Source: Elmis aenea (taxonomy: Eukaryota > Arthropoda > Insecta > Coleoptera > Elmidae). From it: DNA of 64,000 bases. The stretch spans positions 60,333,415 to 60,397,414 of the forward strand of contig OX393578.1 of NCBI GenBank assembly GCA_947652605.1, given 5' to 3'. Shown here in pieces: positions 44,505 to 57,200 of this stretch. A program made the translations under genes and the position numbers. How positions within the stretch are numbered: position 1 is the stretch's first letter; every line of letters begins with the position of its first letter. The notes under the pieces were generated by a model that was given only the letters and a program-made list of their open reading frames with translations, was not told the origin of the DNA and made no database searches.

Positions 44505-45960
44505 AGGTACCTGAAGACTGGGAGAAAAATGTAATTATACCACTATACTATAGAGCTATTTGTCTAGCATCAACATTATATAAAATGTACACAAAAATAT
44601 TAAAGGGAAAACTAAGGAATGAAGTGAGAAAAAAATGGAAGCAGAACAGGCAGCCTTCATGAAAGGAAAACAAACACAAGATCATATAAGTATAGTTAGA
44701 AAAATAATAGAAAGAGCAAATGAACAAAAGAAAAAATTATATCTAGCATTTGTGGATGTGAAAGCTACATTCGATACACTACCAAGAGAAAAATTGTGGA
44801 ACTGCCTAGGAGAACTGAAGGTCACGGAAAAAACTTACCGGCAATAAAAAGTGTCTACAGAAAAGTAAGAGGGGAAGTACGATTAAAAGGTAAATGCTTC
44901 AGAGAATTTGCATTACAAAGAGGAATTAAACAGGGTGATAGCCTAAGCCCCCTACTATTCAATATACATATGCACAGAATACTAAACATTTGTAAAATAA
45001 ACACACCGAAAGTAACATTCGTATACAAAGATCTAAGGCCCATTCAGATACAGAGCCTATTATACACAGATGATATAGTACCTAATAGTTGGGGATAACA
45101 GAGAAGACATACAAAAGTCATTGAACCGCAGTAGAATGAAACAATACTGGGAAGAAATAAATACAGGGAAAACAAAAAAAACGAAAATAAATGATGCAGA
45201 AGACCAGCAACACATAAAGTGCGGAGACGACGTACTGGAGCAAGTCACAACAATGGTGTACCTAGGAACCAAAATAGGCGAAGACGGGAAAATAGACACG
45301 AAAATTCCAAGCAGAACTAGAAAAATCTCGAGAATATACTACCAATTAGAGCAAAAATGATTAAATTTTGAAATAGTTAAAAGTTTTGTTTACCTAGAGG
45401 TGTCTTTAACAAACACAATGACGAAGAAGAAAAAATTATTAAACAGCCAGCAAAAGTAAGCAGAATGCTTAAACTATAACAACGATCCTCAAGTCAAAGA
45501 GAGTGCAGAGAAACTCAAAAATAAGAATTGATTGTACTGGCCTTTGTCCAACTGTTCTTTATACATGCGAGTTTTCGGTTCTTAATGAAGATCCAAAGAA
45601 GAAACTGGAAAGGTGGGAAAGGGAGTTAATCAGAAGAATATATGGAGGCACAGAATGAGGATACCGATGGAGAAGTGAATCAGGAATTCATGGATTGGAA
45701 TGATCAATAAAAAATAACAACCTTTGCATAATTATGTAAAATATCTCCAGATTACAAAAGGGGAAGATAAATATAGCACTTGAAGGCGAAGTAGGCATAA
45801 AGAGAAAAAGGGTCCAATCGAAGAGGAGATGGAAGATGCAGGATGACATGATCTTACGCAACCAGGTCTAAGAATGGTAGCAACTTTTAAATGCCTAAAG
45901 GGAGAAAACTATTAAAGCCTTAGATCTATCAAACCTGTTGGGCTGACTATTTAAATTACT
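44505..45960 (+). pseudogene. Non-LTR retrotransposon, reverse transcriptase region, degraded
   Basis: Plus-strand frames give YRAICLASTLYKMYTKILKG, then AAFMKGKQTQDHISIVRKII and YLAFVDVKATFDTLPREKLW (44635-44847), GIKQGDSLSPLLFNIHMHRI and LLYTDDIVP (44796-45098), and TTMVYLGTKIGEDGKIDTKI (45121-45360). The catalytic box reads YTDD instead of the usual YADD/FADD. After 45360 the text VKSFVYLEVSLTN repeats the YLG region from a diverged relative, so the 3' part is a second, joined LINE fragment. Multiple stops and frameshifts. Confidence 0.85.
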
Positions 45961-48630
45961 TCTAAACTGCAAAACCTGTGGCACTTTTCTTTCCAGATTT
46001 GATTTGAGCACTAAACTTTCCTACCCAATTTTTAATTCTTAAGATAAGCCTTGATTTGGGACACCACAGAGACGAAGCATAGCAGGGTAAAAATAACTAA
46101 TAATAACTAGCTCAAAGAACGTTTAAAAATCGGTTGATTAATCAATTGTTAATTTCCGAATCGTCTGTTTGAACTTCATGCATATTTAATGGCAATATTA
46201 CAAAATTACGTAAGGATACGTCAACCTTTTACGAAGCACATGTTGATAACACATAAAAAATTCACTAACCGTTGAGAACTATCACGGAATATAAGCTAAA
46301 ATTAATTTATTTTAAGAGCACTGAAATAAAAGCAATGCCACACGTTCTTAAATAATTTAAAAAGTAAAAAAATTATACAGGTCTTTTATAATTAGCCCTA
46401 CGTTAAGGCACAGTTAATTTTTTAAAGTTTAGTTTGGTATAGGATGATTTATCGTTTGTAAAAACTTGTTAGAATAATTTAATACGTAAAACCTTTTGGT
46501 AAACATTACTTTACATATTTGATTTGTCACATTTCGATTAGATTTTTTATATCAAAGGTAATTTGTGAAGTAATTTAAGCCAACTCAAAGCGACTTCGAT
46601 TGCATATGAAAGCCGAATGACCAAAAAAAATTATACAGGTGGAATTACTCTAGCAAAAATTCTGCAAGTAAGATGTTAACTTTACCAGGAACTATACAAA
46701 TTTAAGCCAAATTTGGCAATCTATATAAATTTTTGTCGAAGAGAATTAATAATTTATGTTAATTTATCAAATTCATTTGATGTTAAGCGTTTGCAAACAT
46801 AAAAATTGACATGAACAGGAAATATGTATGTCAAAATTAATCGTACACAAGAATTATCACTTTTAGCAAGCTGATATCGTAATCATATTTAAAAACTATA
46901 ATCACAGATTTGCTTAAAATCTGCCTAATCAGATATAAGCAGTTTTGCATTATGTCATGGTGTTTTTGAACATAAAATAAACTTATCAAAGAACATCTGC
47001 CATATAAAACCGTTGGCAGATGTTGAACATGTCCACACGTCTATTTTTAGCTGTTGTCTTAAATATTTTTGCTGTGCTAATTATTGCAACATTTTAGCAT
47101 TAAAATGTAAACATAAAAATGGGTTTAAAAGTTGTTTTTGTGTCATTCAATATTTTCACATTTCAAAAGTTTGGTTAACTTTTAAGACAAGTGTAATTTG
47201 TTAATTACATTTGTGCTTAACTTATTTTATTTGTAAAGACATTTATTTCACAATATTTTTTGACGTTGTTTTTTGCCTTAAAATAATTTTTAAATCAAGT
47301 TTTTTATACAACTTAACAACAAAATACATAATATATAAAAAAAAACTTGAGTCGTTAAACTAAAGTAGCATTTCTACAACACATTCCTCAAAAAAAAAAG
47401 TTAAGGAATTTTTGATTGTGATTATCTATATTTAGAAAATGTTATTTTTGTTTTGTTGTTTAAAAAAAGTAATAGTTTTGTACCAAATAATGTTGAAAAA
47501 TAACTTTTGGGCCGTTTAAGTGATACAGAACCTCTTAAGGAAGTGTTGCTCAATTTTTTGATTGAAAATATTTACAGATTTTATTTTGAAAAAAAAGGAC
47601 AAACTTATCTATTATTACAGAGCTATTATTTAATGATTATTGATCGAAAATTTAATCAATATTAAAACTTTAAACACGTAATTAAATCAAATTTTGTCTT
47701 AACATGAGAGGTCATTTAAAAATATCACTAGCGCATCCACCAAAACGAAAAACAATCTTTTTAATTGTAAACCAAAGATTTTTCTACCCTTGAACTATTT
47801 TCTTAGCAGCTGAACTTTTTTGGTAATTACCTTTGTTAAAATATGCTTCAAAGTGTTCTTAATGTTTTTTCTTGTTATTGATGTTAAAAAGTTCTAGTAG
47901 AACGCAAAAAAAACTAACCGTTTAGACAAACAACTGAAGTCAGGCGTTTATCAATGCTATATGCAATTGTTTTATGAGCAGCAATTTTACATATTTTAAT
48001 TTCGCAATTACAGCAGATTAAAGGTTCGTCAAAAATGATTTTACGTAGAAGGTAATCACTAATGAACATTCATTTTTGAATTTACTTTTGTATTCATGTG
48101 TGACCGTTTGGGTAATAATAATTTCGCACGCAATTTTATCGAAATTCTCTAATGAATGCCGAAGTAACCCTTGCCTTACCGACGTTTGACCCTACATTTC
48201 CAAAAGTGACATGTATTTCACAAAGTTCACTGCGTCAATACTCCTGATGACACGCAAGATCGCATGAACCACAAAATGCGTCAAAAATATCAAACAACTT
48301 ATCTCCACGAAAGTAGTTGAAGTTTTCCTTTTCAGATACCAAAGGGTTGTTGTTGAATGTAAATAATTTCTGCAATTATATTTTAACTGTAAATTTTTAT
48401 TCAGGACAAGCGCATATTAATGATTTGTTATTGCTGTATAATTATTTTATTTATAGTAGCTTTAACACAAACTGTTTTGCTAGTGTTGTGTTGATTTTTT
48501 AGTGAAATTATCAGCTTGGAATATTTATAAATTTTTTCAATATTTTGATTGTTTTAAGCGGTATTTTTTGCATACATACAGTTAATTTATAATAGGATGC
48601 ACCCATTGGGACCTTGCTTATCAGAAATTA
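45961..48630. other. Gene-free AT-rich stretch
   Basis: Very AT-rich with no coding, RNA or repeat structure supported. AAATTATACAGGT occurs twice (46371 and 46629), perhaps decayed MITE ends. Confidence 0.4.
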
Positions 48631-48636
48631 ATTATA

Positions 48637-49126
48637 CAGGGTGTCCCAAATTCGAGTAAATGCATTCATTAGAACAAATACAATATCATATTTGTAACAC
48701 CTTTTATTATCCATAATTGACGATAATTATTTTAACAATATCATTTTGGATATTAAGTGTCGTATATCATTGAAATCAGAAGACAAAATACTATCCAACT
48801 GAGATCAAAAATTTTTCGCAATATTCAAAAAATTGGAGACGAAACGTTATTGGAAATTTTATGTTATCTCAAAATATAAAGCTTAAGAAGTTGCCATGGA
48901 GAAGTGCTTCCAGATTGTTGACATCTTAAAAAAGGTAGGAAATAGGGCCAAAAAAAGAAAACCAATTTTTTCAGCTTTTCTTGAATAACTTTTGAACAAA
49001 GACAGCTATGAAAATTTTTTTGGCAAATATTTGATAAACATTTATTTTCGCAACTTTTCCCGAATTCAACCGACCTCTTAAGATAAGCGAGATCCCCATG
49101 CATTTACTCGAATTTGGGACACTCTG
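48637..49126. mobile_element. CAGGGTGTCCC MITE with inverted ends
   Basis: TA/CAGGGTGTCCCAAATTCGAG at the left matches CTCGAATTTGGGACACTCTG inverted at the right, and the match extends through GTAAATGCAT. The interior diverges between halves. Right flank is TT rather than TA. 490 bp, no coding content. Confidence 0.85.
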
Positions 49127-49129
49127 TTT

Positions 49130-51350
49130 AAGCTAAATGTTATTTTGATTAATAATAATAAAACATATTTCAGACATCTCCAAAAGTTTTCATAACAACC
49201 GATAAATTAACTTTTCGTTTTTTGTCTGTAAGTTTTTATTTATATAAATATTATTAGCATTGGGTAAAAGTTTTATTGTGGACTCTTTTCATTTACTTTT
49301 ATAGGTTTATAATTTCTTAAGTCAATTAAATATTTTTTAAGTCGTTAGCATAATTAAGCGTTAATTAAGATCATTTAATTTTTTTCCGAAGGGTATCTTT
49401 TTATTTAATAAGATTGCTGTTGATAAAAATATCACAGTCTTAAAAACCGATCTATTATTTCGACAATAAATTCATCGAAGCTAAGATAATTAATTTTTTA
49501 TTAAACTTATGTGCAGTAATAAATAAATATTGTTAGTAATTCATGCGGTTATCAAATAATGAAATACTTTTTACAGGTAAACCTATGTACGTACGCTGTA
49601 TATCTTAACCTGTTACAATTAAAAAAAGGTAATTCTGTACAGAAAGCAATAGATAAAGAACACAGTCTACAAGTAACCTAAATTTTTGAAAATAATTAAA
49701 AAATCAACCTACAAAGAAGTGGTAATTATTGCACACGATTTTTTTGTGTTTAATAACTTTAAAATTTTGCAAATTTTGGAGTAGGTCTCTTGGATTCAGA
49801 ATCTGTTTACAAAGCAATGTATTTTTCCAGTCTTTTTTGGCATAAACAAAGCTTAAACATCATGTTTATGGCTGAAGCAATGTGAAATCAACTTTAAAAA
49901 AATGTGTTATTAATGCAGCATTGGTCAAATTTTCTTTGATCATAATCTTAACTTTATTAGAAACAAAATTAAAAGTGCTTCATCAATCAATAAATATAAT
50001 CAAGCAGTTTTAAAAGAAAAATGTCGCCAAAACATGCTAACTCTTGCAATTATTTGTTTGTAAAGACACTATGTGCATGAAAAGCATGATTATTTTTTGA
50101 AAAATACGAAAACACATACATCAAACACATAACCTTACCTTTTTCATTGGTTCTAATTATTACAGACGATTATTGGCGAAAGTTTTTAAATTCTATACTA
50201 TTTCAGTTATCAACAAATACTGATATCACATACTTTTTGTAAACAATAAATATATTAACTATTAATTAAATAAATTAAGTTTTTAAATATACCAAACTAT
50301 CACAAATTGATTCCAAGAATTGCAATATTACATAACTATTTAAACGAGAATTATCCTAAATTTTTTAAATACTGTTGACTAGATTTTTTTAAGTGTTGCG
50401 TTTTGTTCGAAATGTATTCCGAAGCGCGTGTGTCTGGCTGTCACGGGAATGTGACCGCGCTTAGCGAACGCAGAGTTTCAACTGCACGCGGTTGAAGCTT
50501 TCGTACTATCGCGAGGGTGTTATGTAATAAGGCCACGAGCTTTATGTTTGAAGCTTGAAGGTTTTCCGACGCATGCGTGATTTTCAAAAATGTAATAAAT
50601 AACCATTGCGCAATTTATCTGTTGATTTCTCTGCACTAATTTTTCTAAAGTAAATTAAATCGTTGGAGATCAAATTCTAAATGATTCCTTTCGTGGAACG
50701 GTTTTGGTAGTGTAAAAATATAGTGAGTGAGCTTTTCGGTATCATTTGTCTGTACCTGTGCGAGAAAGGTGCTAAATATTCTGCAAATAATCACACTTTT
50801 CGTTGCAAAACTTATCGCCTGTTCTTGATTGACTCATAATTTATCAAAGCATCGATTTTTCGTGGTTAAATAAATATTTCTCGATGGAATTATATACGTT
50901 TATATTTGCCATCCGTTAAATAATTCTGTGAAACACAAAAACAATGCACATTTTTCGGCAAATATAATTGGTAGATAATATTCTCTGAAGGAAAAAATGA
51001 TCCGAGCTGTACTGATGTTTTTTTCTTTGAGCATGGAAAATTGTAAATTTACCAACTGACTACGTAATTTTTTTCCTCTCTGGATAGACAATAAACGCAA
51101 ACAGACACAAGTGGAGGCTCTAGAACTAATGAATAAAATTTAAAGTACAGTAAAAAAATGATCACTTGTAGCTGATTGCACTTTAAAAATTTGAAAAAAG
51201 CAAAATTTTTGAGAAAAAGTTTAGAAAGATTACCTTAAAAAATGCTAATTTTTAAAAATTGTGTCAAAAAGTCAGAATTTTTAACCGTCTAAGTCAGAAA
51301 GGTAACAATTTGCAAAGCTTAAGTAAATAAAATCGCTAAATTAAGTATGC
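49130..51350. other. Gene-free stretch with a GC-richer island
   Basis: AT-rich except about 50400-50590, which is CpG-containing (AAGCGCGTGTGTCTGGCTG, ACTGCACGCGGTTGAAGC). That island could be a promoter or 5' exon, for instance of nervy, but no splice site or motif ties it to a gene. Confidence 0.35.
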
Positions 51351-52505
51351 TCGCTTAGGGAGTCCGACTTACCGGAGCGTATAAGTAACACGCGACGTGT
51401 AGATGGATGTCTAGTGCTGCATGCTCGCTCCGGGAGCCAGACTTCCCGGAGCGGATAAGTAACACACGACGTGTAGATGGATGTCTAGTGCTGTATGCTC
51501 GCTCCGGGAGCCTGATCTCCCGGAGCGGATAAGTAACACGTGACGTGTAGATGGATGTCTAGTGGTGTATGCTCGCTCCGGGAGCCAGACTTCCCGGAGC
51601 GGATAAGTAACATGTGACATGTAGATGGATGTCTAGTGCTGTATGCTCGCTCCGGGAGCAGACTTCCCGGAGCGGATAAGTAACACGTGACGTAGATGGA
51701 TGTCTAGTGCTGTATGCTCGCTCCGGGAGCCAGACTTCCAGGAGCGGATAAGTAACGCGACGTGTAGATGGATGTCTAGTGCTGTATGCTCGCTCCGGGA
51801 GCCAGACTTCCCGGAGCGGATAAGTAACACGCGACGTGTAGATGGGTCTAGTGCTGTATGCTCGCTCCGGGAGCCAGACTTCCCGGAGCGGATAAGTAAC
51901 ACGCGACGTGTTGATGGATGTCTAGTGCTGTATGCTCGCTCCGGGAACCTGACCTCCCAGAGCAGATAAGTAACACGTGACGTGTAGATGGATGTCTAGT
52001 GCTGTATGCCCGCTCCGGGAGCCAGACTTCCCGGAGCGGATAAGTAACACGTGACGTGTAGATGGATGTCTAGTGCTGTGCTCGCTCCGGGAGTCCGACT
52101 TCCCGGAGCGGATAAGTAACGCGACGTGCAGATGGATGTCTAGTGCTGTATGCTCGCTCCGGGAGCCAGACTTCCCGGAGCGGATTAGTAACGCTACGTG
52201 TAGATGGATGTCTAGTGCTGTGTGCTCGCTCCGGGAGTCCGACTTCCCGGAGCGGATAAGTAACACGTGACGTGTAGATGGATGTCTAGTGCTGTGCTCG
52301 CTCCGGGAGTCCGACTTCCCGGAGCGGATAAGTAACGCGACGTGCAGATGGATGTCGTGCTGTGTGCCCGCTCCGGGAGCCAGACTTCCCGGAGCGGATA
52401 AGTAACACGCGACGTGTAGATGGATGTCTAGTGCTGTGTGCTCGCTCCGGGTGTCCGACTTCCCGGAGCGGATAAGTAACACGCGACGTGTAGATGGATG
52501 TCTAA
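51350..52505. repeat. GC-rich ~75-bp minisatellite, about 16 units
   Basis: Each unit reads GCTCCGGGAGCCAGACTTCC then CGGAGCGGATAAGTAACAC, G(C/T)GACGTGTAGATGGATG and TCTAGTGCTGTAT. Unit length varies from about 69 to 77 bp through small deletions. Every typical unit has a 9-bp perfect hairpin stem (GCTCCGGGA / TCCCGGAGC) and many have a second dyad, ACACGTGACGTGT, overlapping an E-box (CACGTG) and a CRE half (TGACGT). It stands out sharply from its AT-rich surroundings. Peptide-repeat frames on both strands are by-products. Confidence 0.95.
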
Positions 52506-54870
52506 ATTAAGTTTATGCTTAAAAAAAGAAAGAAAAGAATTGTATTAAAAGAATTTCGACAGAAATTTTTGTGCACAAAAGTTCTTGTATAAATGGAAAT
52601 AAAGGTTTCATTTCAAACATAGTATGGAAGACTTTTTATTTGAACAATAAATCATTTAACTTAATCAAAAAGCGCTTTACATTATTGTACTTGTCCATGA
52701 TGATCGTAGCCACCACAGTTGGATGTGAATAAGTAAATAATTGATAAAGCTACCGATGAAAAGATGGGAGTCTTGAAACTGATCTAGTTGTTGAATAAAA
52801 GAAAATTTTTGTATATGGGTGATTTTAAAGTTATTTATTTATTTAGCGTTCAAACATGAATTACTTAATAATTCAAGAATTCATCAAATAATGGTTTTAA
52901 TTTCTTTTGAGCTGCCCAAATTCACTTTGCCTAAAGTTTATTAATTGTTAGTTAATTTTCTGTGTAGCAACCCAAAGAAATTGAGTGTACAGCTCAACAA
53001 ATAGTCGTTTGGCCGTAGTATATTGCTTTCGTGTGTTAAGAAAATCTGTATCGAGATATATGACCAAAATTTTAAAAGTGTCCTCTTCAGATATTCAGAA
53101 TTTATTGTACAAAAGTAGTGACAGAAACGCAACCATCATGTCTACCTCCATTGGATATGTGACGTCACGAACACATGTTCAAGAGGTGATTTTTCACCTG
53201 TCATTCCCAGGACTTGAGAGTACCTCTTCAACACTTCTCATAAGGATCCTGCGAGCGGAGCCGGTAAAAACCAATACGTACGTACAGTAAGCCAGTGCCG
53301 CCTGTATAAGTTTAGAAATAATCGAACGTAGATTTGATCGAAATGAAATTGCATTTGTGAACTTGAACGCGATAAACGGGAAATCATAAACACTCAACGG
53401 TTTAATTAAAAAATGAAAGAAGCGGACTTGAAAAAAACATAACACGATTACTTTTATTATGCTGTCCAATACAAGAAGAAAACTCGGAGATGCTGAAAAA
53501 TTGACACAGTTTAGCTTTAGTGTTGTAATACATTGAGAGTTTTACTAAAATCGGGGAAAAAGAGGTCCTTAACTTGAAAAATTGTTACATCACAAATTCC
53601 AACTATGGAAATCGTTTGGAGAATTCATTTTTTTAACTTTAACTTTGGCAATTTTGAGTTCAGTGTGTTAATCTTGCTTACTAGCACTTAGCCCGTCCTA
53701 GGACGGGAATATTGTATATCTTAAATTTAAACTATTACTTTTTATAATACCGTGAGCTGCAAGTTGGACACTGTTATGTTACCCGTGAGTAAAAATTTAC
53801 GGTTCATTAGACACAACTCAGTCGGTCAAATGAACCCGTAGTAGTTTACTGCGTTACTATATTCATGCGTTACAGATAGAGTCACAGACAGAGAGAGTCA
53901 CAGATAGAGAGAGTCACAGAGAGGCAGAGTCAGGCTGGACTTTTATATATATTTATTATGATTTTTATTTTGAAAATTTTAATATTTCTCTGTTGGCTGT
54001 GAAAATTTTAATTTTCCTTGCTGATATTTACAAAATTGGAACTTTTTGAAACTATCATTTGGATATTTTAATCAAAAAATTTTAGTTTTTCTTGCATAAA
54101 TTTTAAAAATCGTAATTATCCTTCAGAATATTAATGTTTTTTTTACACTACTTTTGAATATTTTAATTAGGGACTTAAATTTTAGCAATTTAGCTTTTTA
54201 AAGTTATATTTTGGAATTTTCCTTAAAACAAATTTAGATCTTTGTGATTAATCTTTGGAAATTTTTAATACTATGACTTGGATGTCGAAAATTTATATAT
54301 TTTTGACTTTCAGCGAAAATTCCGAAATTTTATTTAGGGAATGATTTTTTTGCTTATCTATTTTCTTAAATACTAATTTTAGTGAGTTAGATTTTAGAAA
54401 TTAAATTTTAAAAATGTTACTTTTAAAAGTAAAATTTTGAAAATGCACTATGTTTGAATTATACTTAGGAACTTTTTGTTTTTTTTGCTTAAAGATTTGA
54501 AATCTTACTTATTGTGACTTGGATTCCAAAAATTTCAGTTGTTTCAAATCGATTTTGAATATTTTCTTGACCTACATTTCGAAAATTTAAGTTTTTAAGC
54601 TACCCTTTGGAAATATTCCTCAAGGAAATTTTGATTTTCGTTCTTAAACTTGGAAATTTCTGAAACTTTTTGGATTTCACTTTGACTCCCAAAATAATAA
54701 TTGTGGTTACTCAAAATTTGGTTTTTTGTGCTTTTTTGTGTATCAAAAAGAGGTATAATACAAAGTTTTTCTACTACCACTAATGTAAATGTTTTATGTA
54801 CAGCCTGCATGCATAGTAATTGAGTCCTTACGCACGGTAAGCAAAACACACACTTGTCTAGAAATGTCAA
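52506..54870. other. Gene-free stretch with short repeats
   Basis: A 16-bp perfect palindrome CCCGTCCTAGGACGGG lies at 53692-53707 and a short (GAGAGTCACAGA)n-like tract at 53879-53933. From 53940 to 54700 the text is a monotone A/T-rich run with recurring GAAATTTT/TTTTGAAAA words. No gene supported. Confidence 0.45.
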
Positions 54871-54874
54871 ACTA

Positions 54875-54990
54875 GTCTTACGTCAAAATTGACAATTTAA
54901 AATCGTATGTATTTATATGTGATCGTAGAAAAAGTAAAGTACATAACACGAGTTGTAAAGCAATTACGCACTCGTGGAAATAATTTTTAT
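54875..54990 (-). repeat. Interspersed repeat, copy 2 (inverted)
   Basis: Reverse complement of part of the 24090-24290 repeat: TACGTCAAAATTGACAAT, ATGTGATCGTAGAAAAAGTA and GAGTTGTAAAGCAATTACGC. Truncated relative to copy 1. Confidence 0.75.
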
Positions 54991-55369
54991 TCAGTAATGG
55001 TTTATCCTAGAAAATGATATTAAAAGCGCTTAATTTAGGCTCTAAATTTTTGGCCAGATTTGACCAGTGGTGGGTTAATGGGAGGGGTTCTGGGTTCATA
55101 GTTTTTTGAAGTATTGATTGTGGATTTTAAAAATCTTAAATATTGTTAAAAACATATTGATGGAGGTATTTCAGAAAGAAAAATGTATTTGTAATAATTT
55201 CAAAAACACAGTAACTTTAGATTAAAAATACTCATTTTATTGACCAATCTGCTGGCTGCGAATACATGAAAGAAAATAAAATATATGAAATAAACAGATC
55301 CGGTAGTACAAAATTAAAACGGAAAGTCATCAAAAGTTGAGTATATAACGAAGCGCGCTAGGGCAGAAG

Positions 55370-55560
55370 GCTGTATTTGAAGGTTTCAAGGCACTGGCCG
55401 CCATATTGGAAAACAAATTGCACGCGCTGCTACTGACAGCCGCTAGATGTCTCAAAGAGCGGACTCACAAAGCGCTGCTGCTTCTGACAACTTCAACAAC
55501 TTTGAGCTTCGTTTGTTCGTAGCAGAAAAACAACTGTTCGCTGGATTATACTCCAGATTG
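55370..55560. promoter_or_regulatory. GC-richer island with YY1-like site
   Basis: About 190 bp clearly richer in GC than its flanks, including GGCCGCCATATTGG (55397-55410), a variant of the YY1/Pho core. This resembles the upstream region of NOP9, so it may be a promoter; no coding exon is seen on either side. Confidence 0.25.
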
Positions 55561-55713
55561 AAAATCTAAAACGTTATATTGAATTTATTTTAGTTTAGCG
55601 AGCTGCAAGTTTATTTTCTTTGTCACAGTTTAAAACAGGTGAAATGTTTTTAATGCTACGAAGAAATTCATTAAACTTTAATGAAATAAAACAACTCCAC
55701 CGTTGTATATCAA

Positions 55714-55740
55714 AATAATAATAATAATAATAATAATAAT
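55714..55740. repeat. (AAT)9 microsatellite
   Basis: Uninterrupted AAT/ATA triplets. Confidence 0.9.
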
Positions 55741-56652
55741 TCAGAAACTAGGTACTTATCGTTAAATGAAATCTCAAAACAAGCAATTATTAATATTAAT
55801 TGCGGCTCGTAAAATACTTTAATTGCTTTGGAATGTTTGATTACTTAATCCTGCGCTAAAAATCTTGGCTTCAAATTTAAATTACGATGCTTATTTGTTG
55901 GCCCAGGTAGCTATTCTTTTTGTACTAAATCTAGGGTCTAGAAACAAACGACGGCGGCATATGTTTCACAGCTGTTTTGGCGTCATCTGCGACGCCAATC
56001 CGCACACAAAATATATTAAAAACACATTACCGTCGAATAATTACCTTCTCCGATCGATGATTTGTTAATGCAATGTGTTATGGAATAAATAAAGCGATTT
56101 CGGACAGTGTACGCTTAGTAGATTTCGTTTGTTCAAATAAAAATTTGAAAAAAGAAAAATAACATAATAAATGAACATAGGCTTATTTAAATACTGTCTA
56201 AAGCACATTTTTCACAAATATCACACTGAATTATATGTTTCGACCTAGGAATCTCGCTTTTTAGTAGAGATTTAAATCCAGCAGACGTGCTAAATTCAAT
56301 ACTGATTATTAACATCGAATAGATTTTGAATATCTGCATTTTTTTTTATGCAAACTGGTAACACATGATAAATTCAGTTTTTTTTTCTACGTTTTTTTTT
56401 TAACTTTTGTTACTTAATTCTTGATTCTAATAGATGATGGCAAATTTAATTTTCACATAGCTATCTAACCAGGGAAGGTCACGATATGTTGTCGCTAGAA
56501 TCTAAAATAATGTTTATTATACATATGAACCATCTCATTTATTTACTCTTGTTAATACAAAAACTTAGTTGTTTGTTTAATGAATTTAATGTAAAGTGTT
56601 AGCGTTTAAATTCAGCAAACGTGTAGATGGAAGAAAAATACTGCATTTATGT
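55741..56652. other. Gene-free stretch before the satellite
   Basis: AT-rich. One end of the 11653-12338 fold-back family (GGTCACGATATGTTGTCGCT) lies at 56477-56500; nothing else recognised. Confidence 0.45.
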
Positions 56653-56756
56653 CAAATTCAAAAATTTCAGAAAAAAAGAATAACGCGTTTTAGAGTTGCT
56701 TGCATAAGTATGTAAAGATTTGTATTATACTTATGAAATTACTCCCTTCCTACGAT

Positions 56757-57200
56757 CAGAGCTGGGCAAAGCACCGACCCTAAGTGCTTAAAGCACCGAG
56801 CATTCAAGCACTTGTGTAAGTGCTTGATCTAATTAAGCAGTAAGTACTTTGGTTTTTAAAAATGCTGAAAAGCATCAAGCACTGACCAAAGTGCTTAAAA
56901 AAATTAAGCAGCAAGCATTGAGCATTTTGGAAATGCTTAAGAGAAATTTAAAATTTAAACAGTCTTGTAGCATACATGTTAAGGATTAAATACTATGCAG
57001 CAAGCATATATAAATTTAAAAAATGCTTATTAAGCACTCTTTCTAAAGTGCTTAATAAGTAGCAAGTGTTCATGAAAGTGCTTGGTGCTCTAAGCATCGA
57101 GCATCTGTTTTAGAAAGTGCTCCAAGCATTGTGCTCGAAGCATTAAAAGTGCTTAAAAAATTATTGCAAGTAGTAAGCATTCAAGCATTGCCCAGCTCTG
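56757..57200. mobile_element. hAT MITE inserted in the satellite
   Basis: Ends CAGAGCTGGGCAAAGCA...GCATTGCCCAGCTCTG, perfect 8-bp duplication CCTACGAT (56749-56756 and 57201-57208) taken from the satellite monomer itself (CCTTCCTACGATCTTAG). The 444-bp interior is a dense field of AAGCACTT/AAGTGCTT words in both orientations, with no coding capacity. Confidence 0.95.

Noticed and set aside
51411..52482. Repeat-peptide frames (LLIRSGKSGSRSEHTALDIH and its opposite-strand counterpart)
   Set aside because: They translate the 75-bp minisatellite; unit lengths are not a constant multiple of three and frames drift, so there is no selection for a protein.
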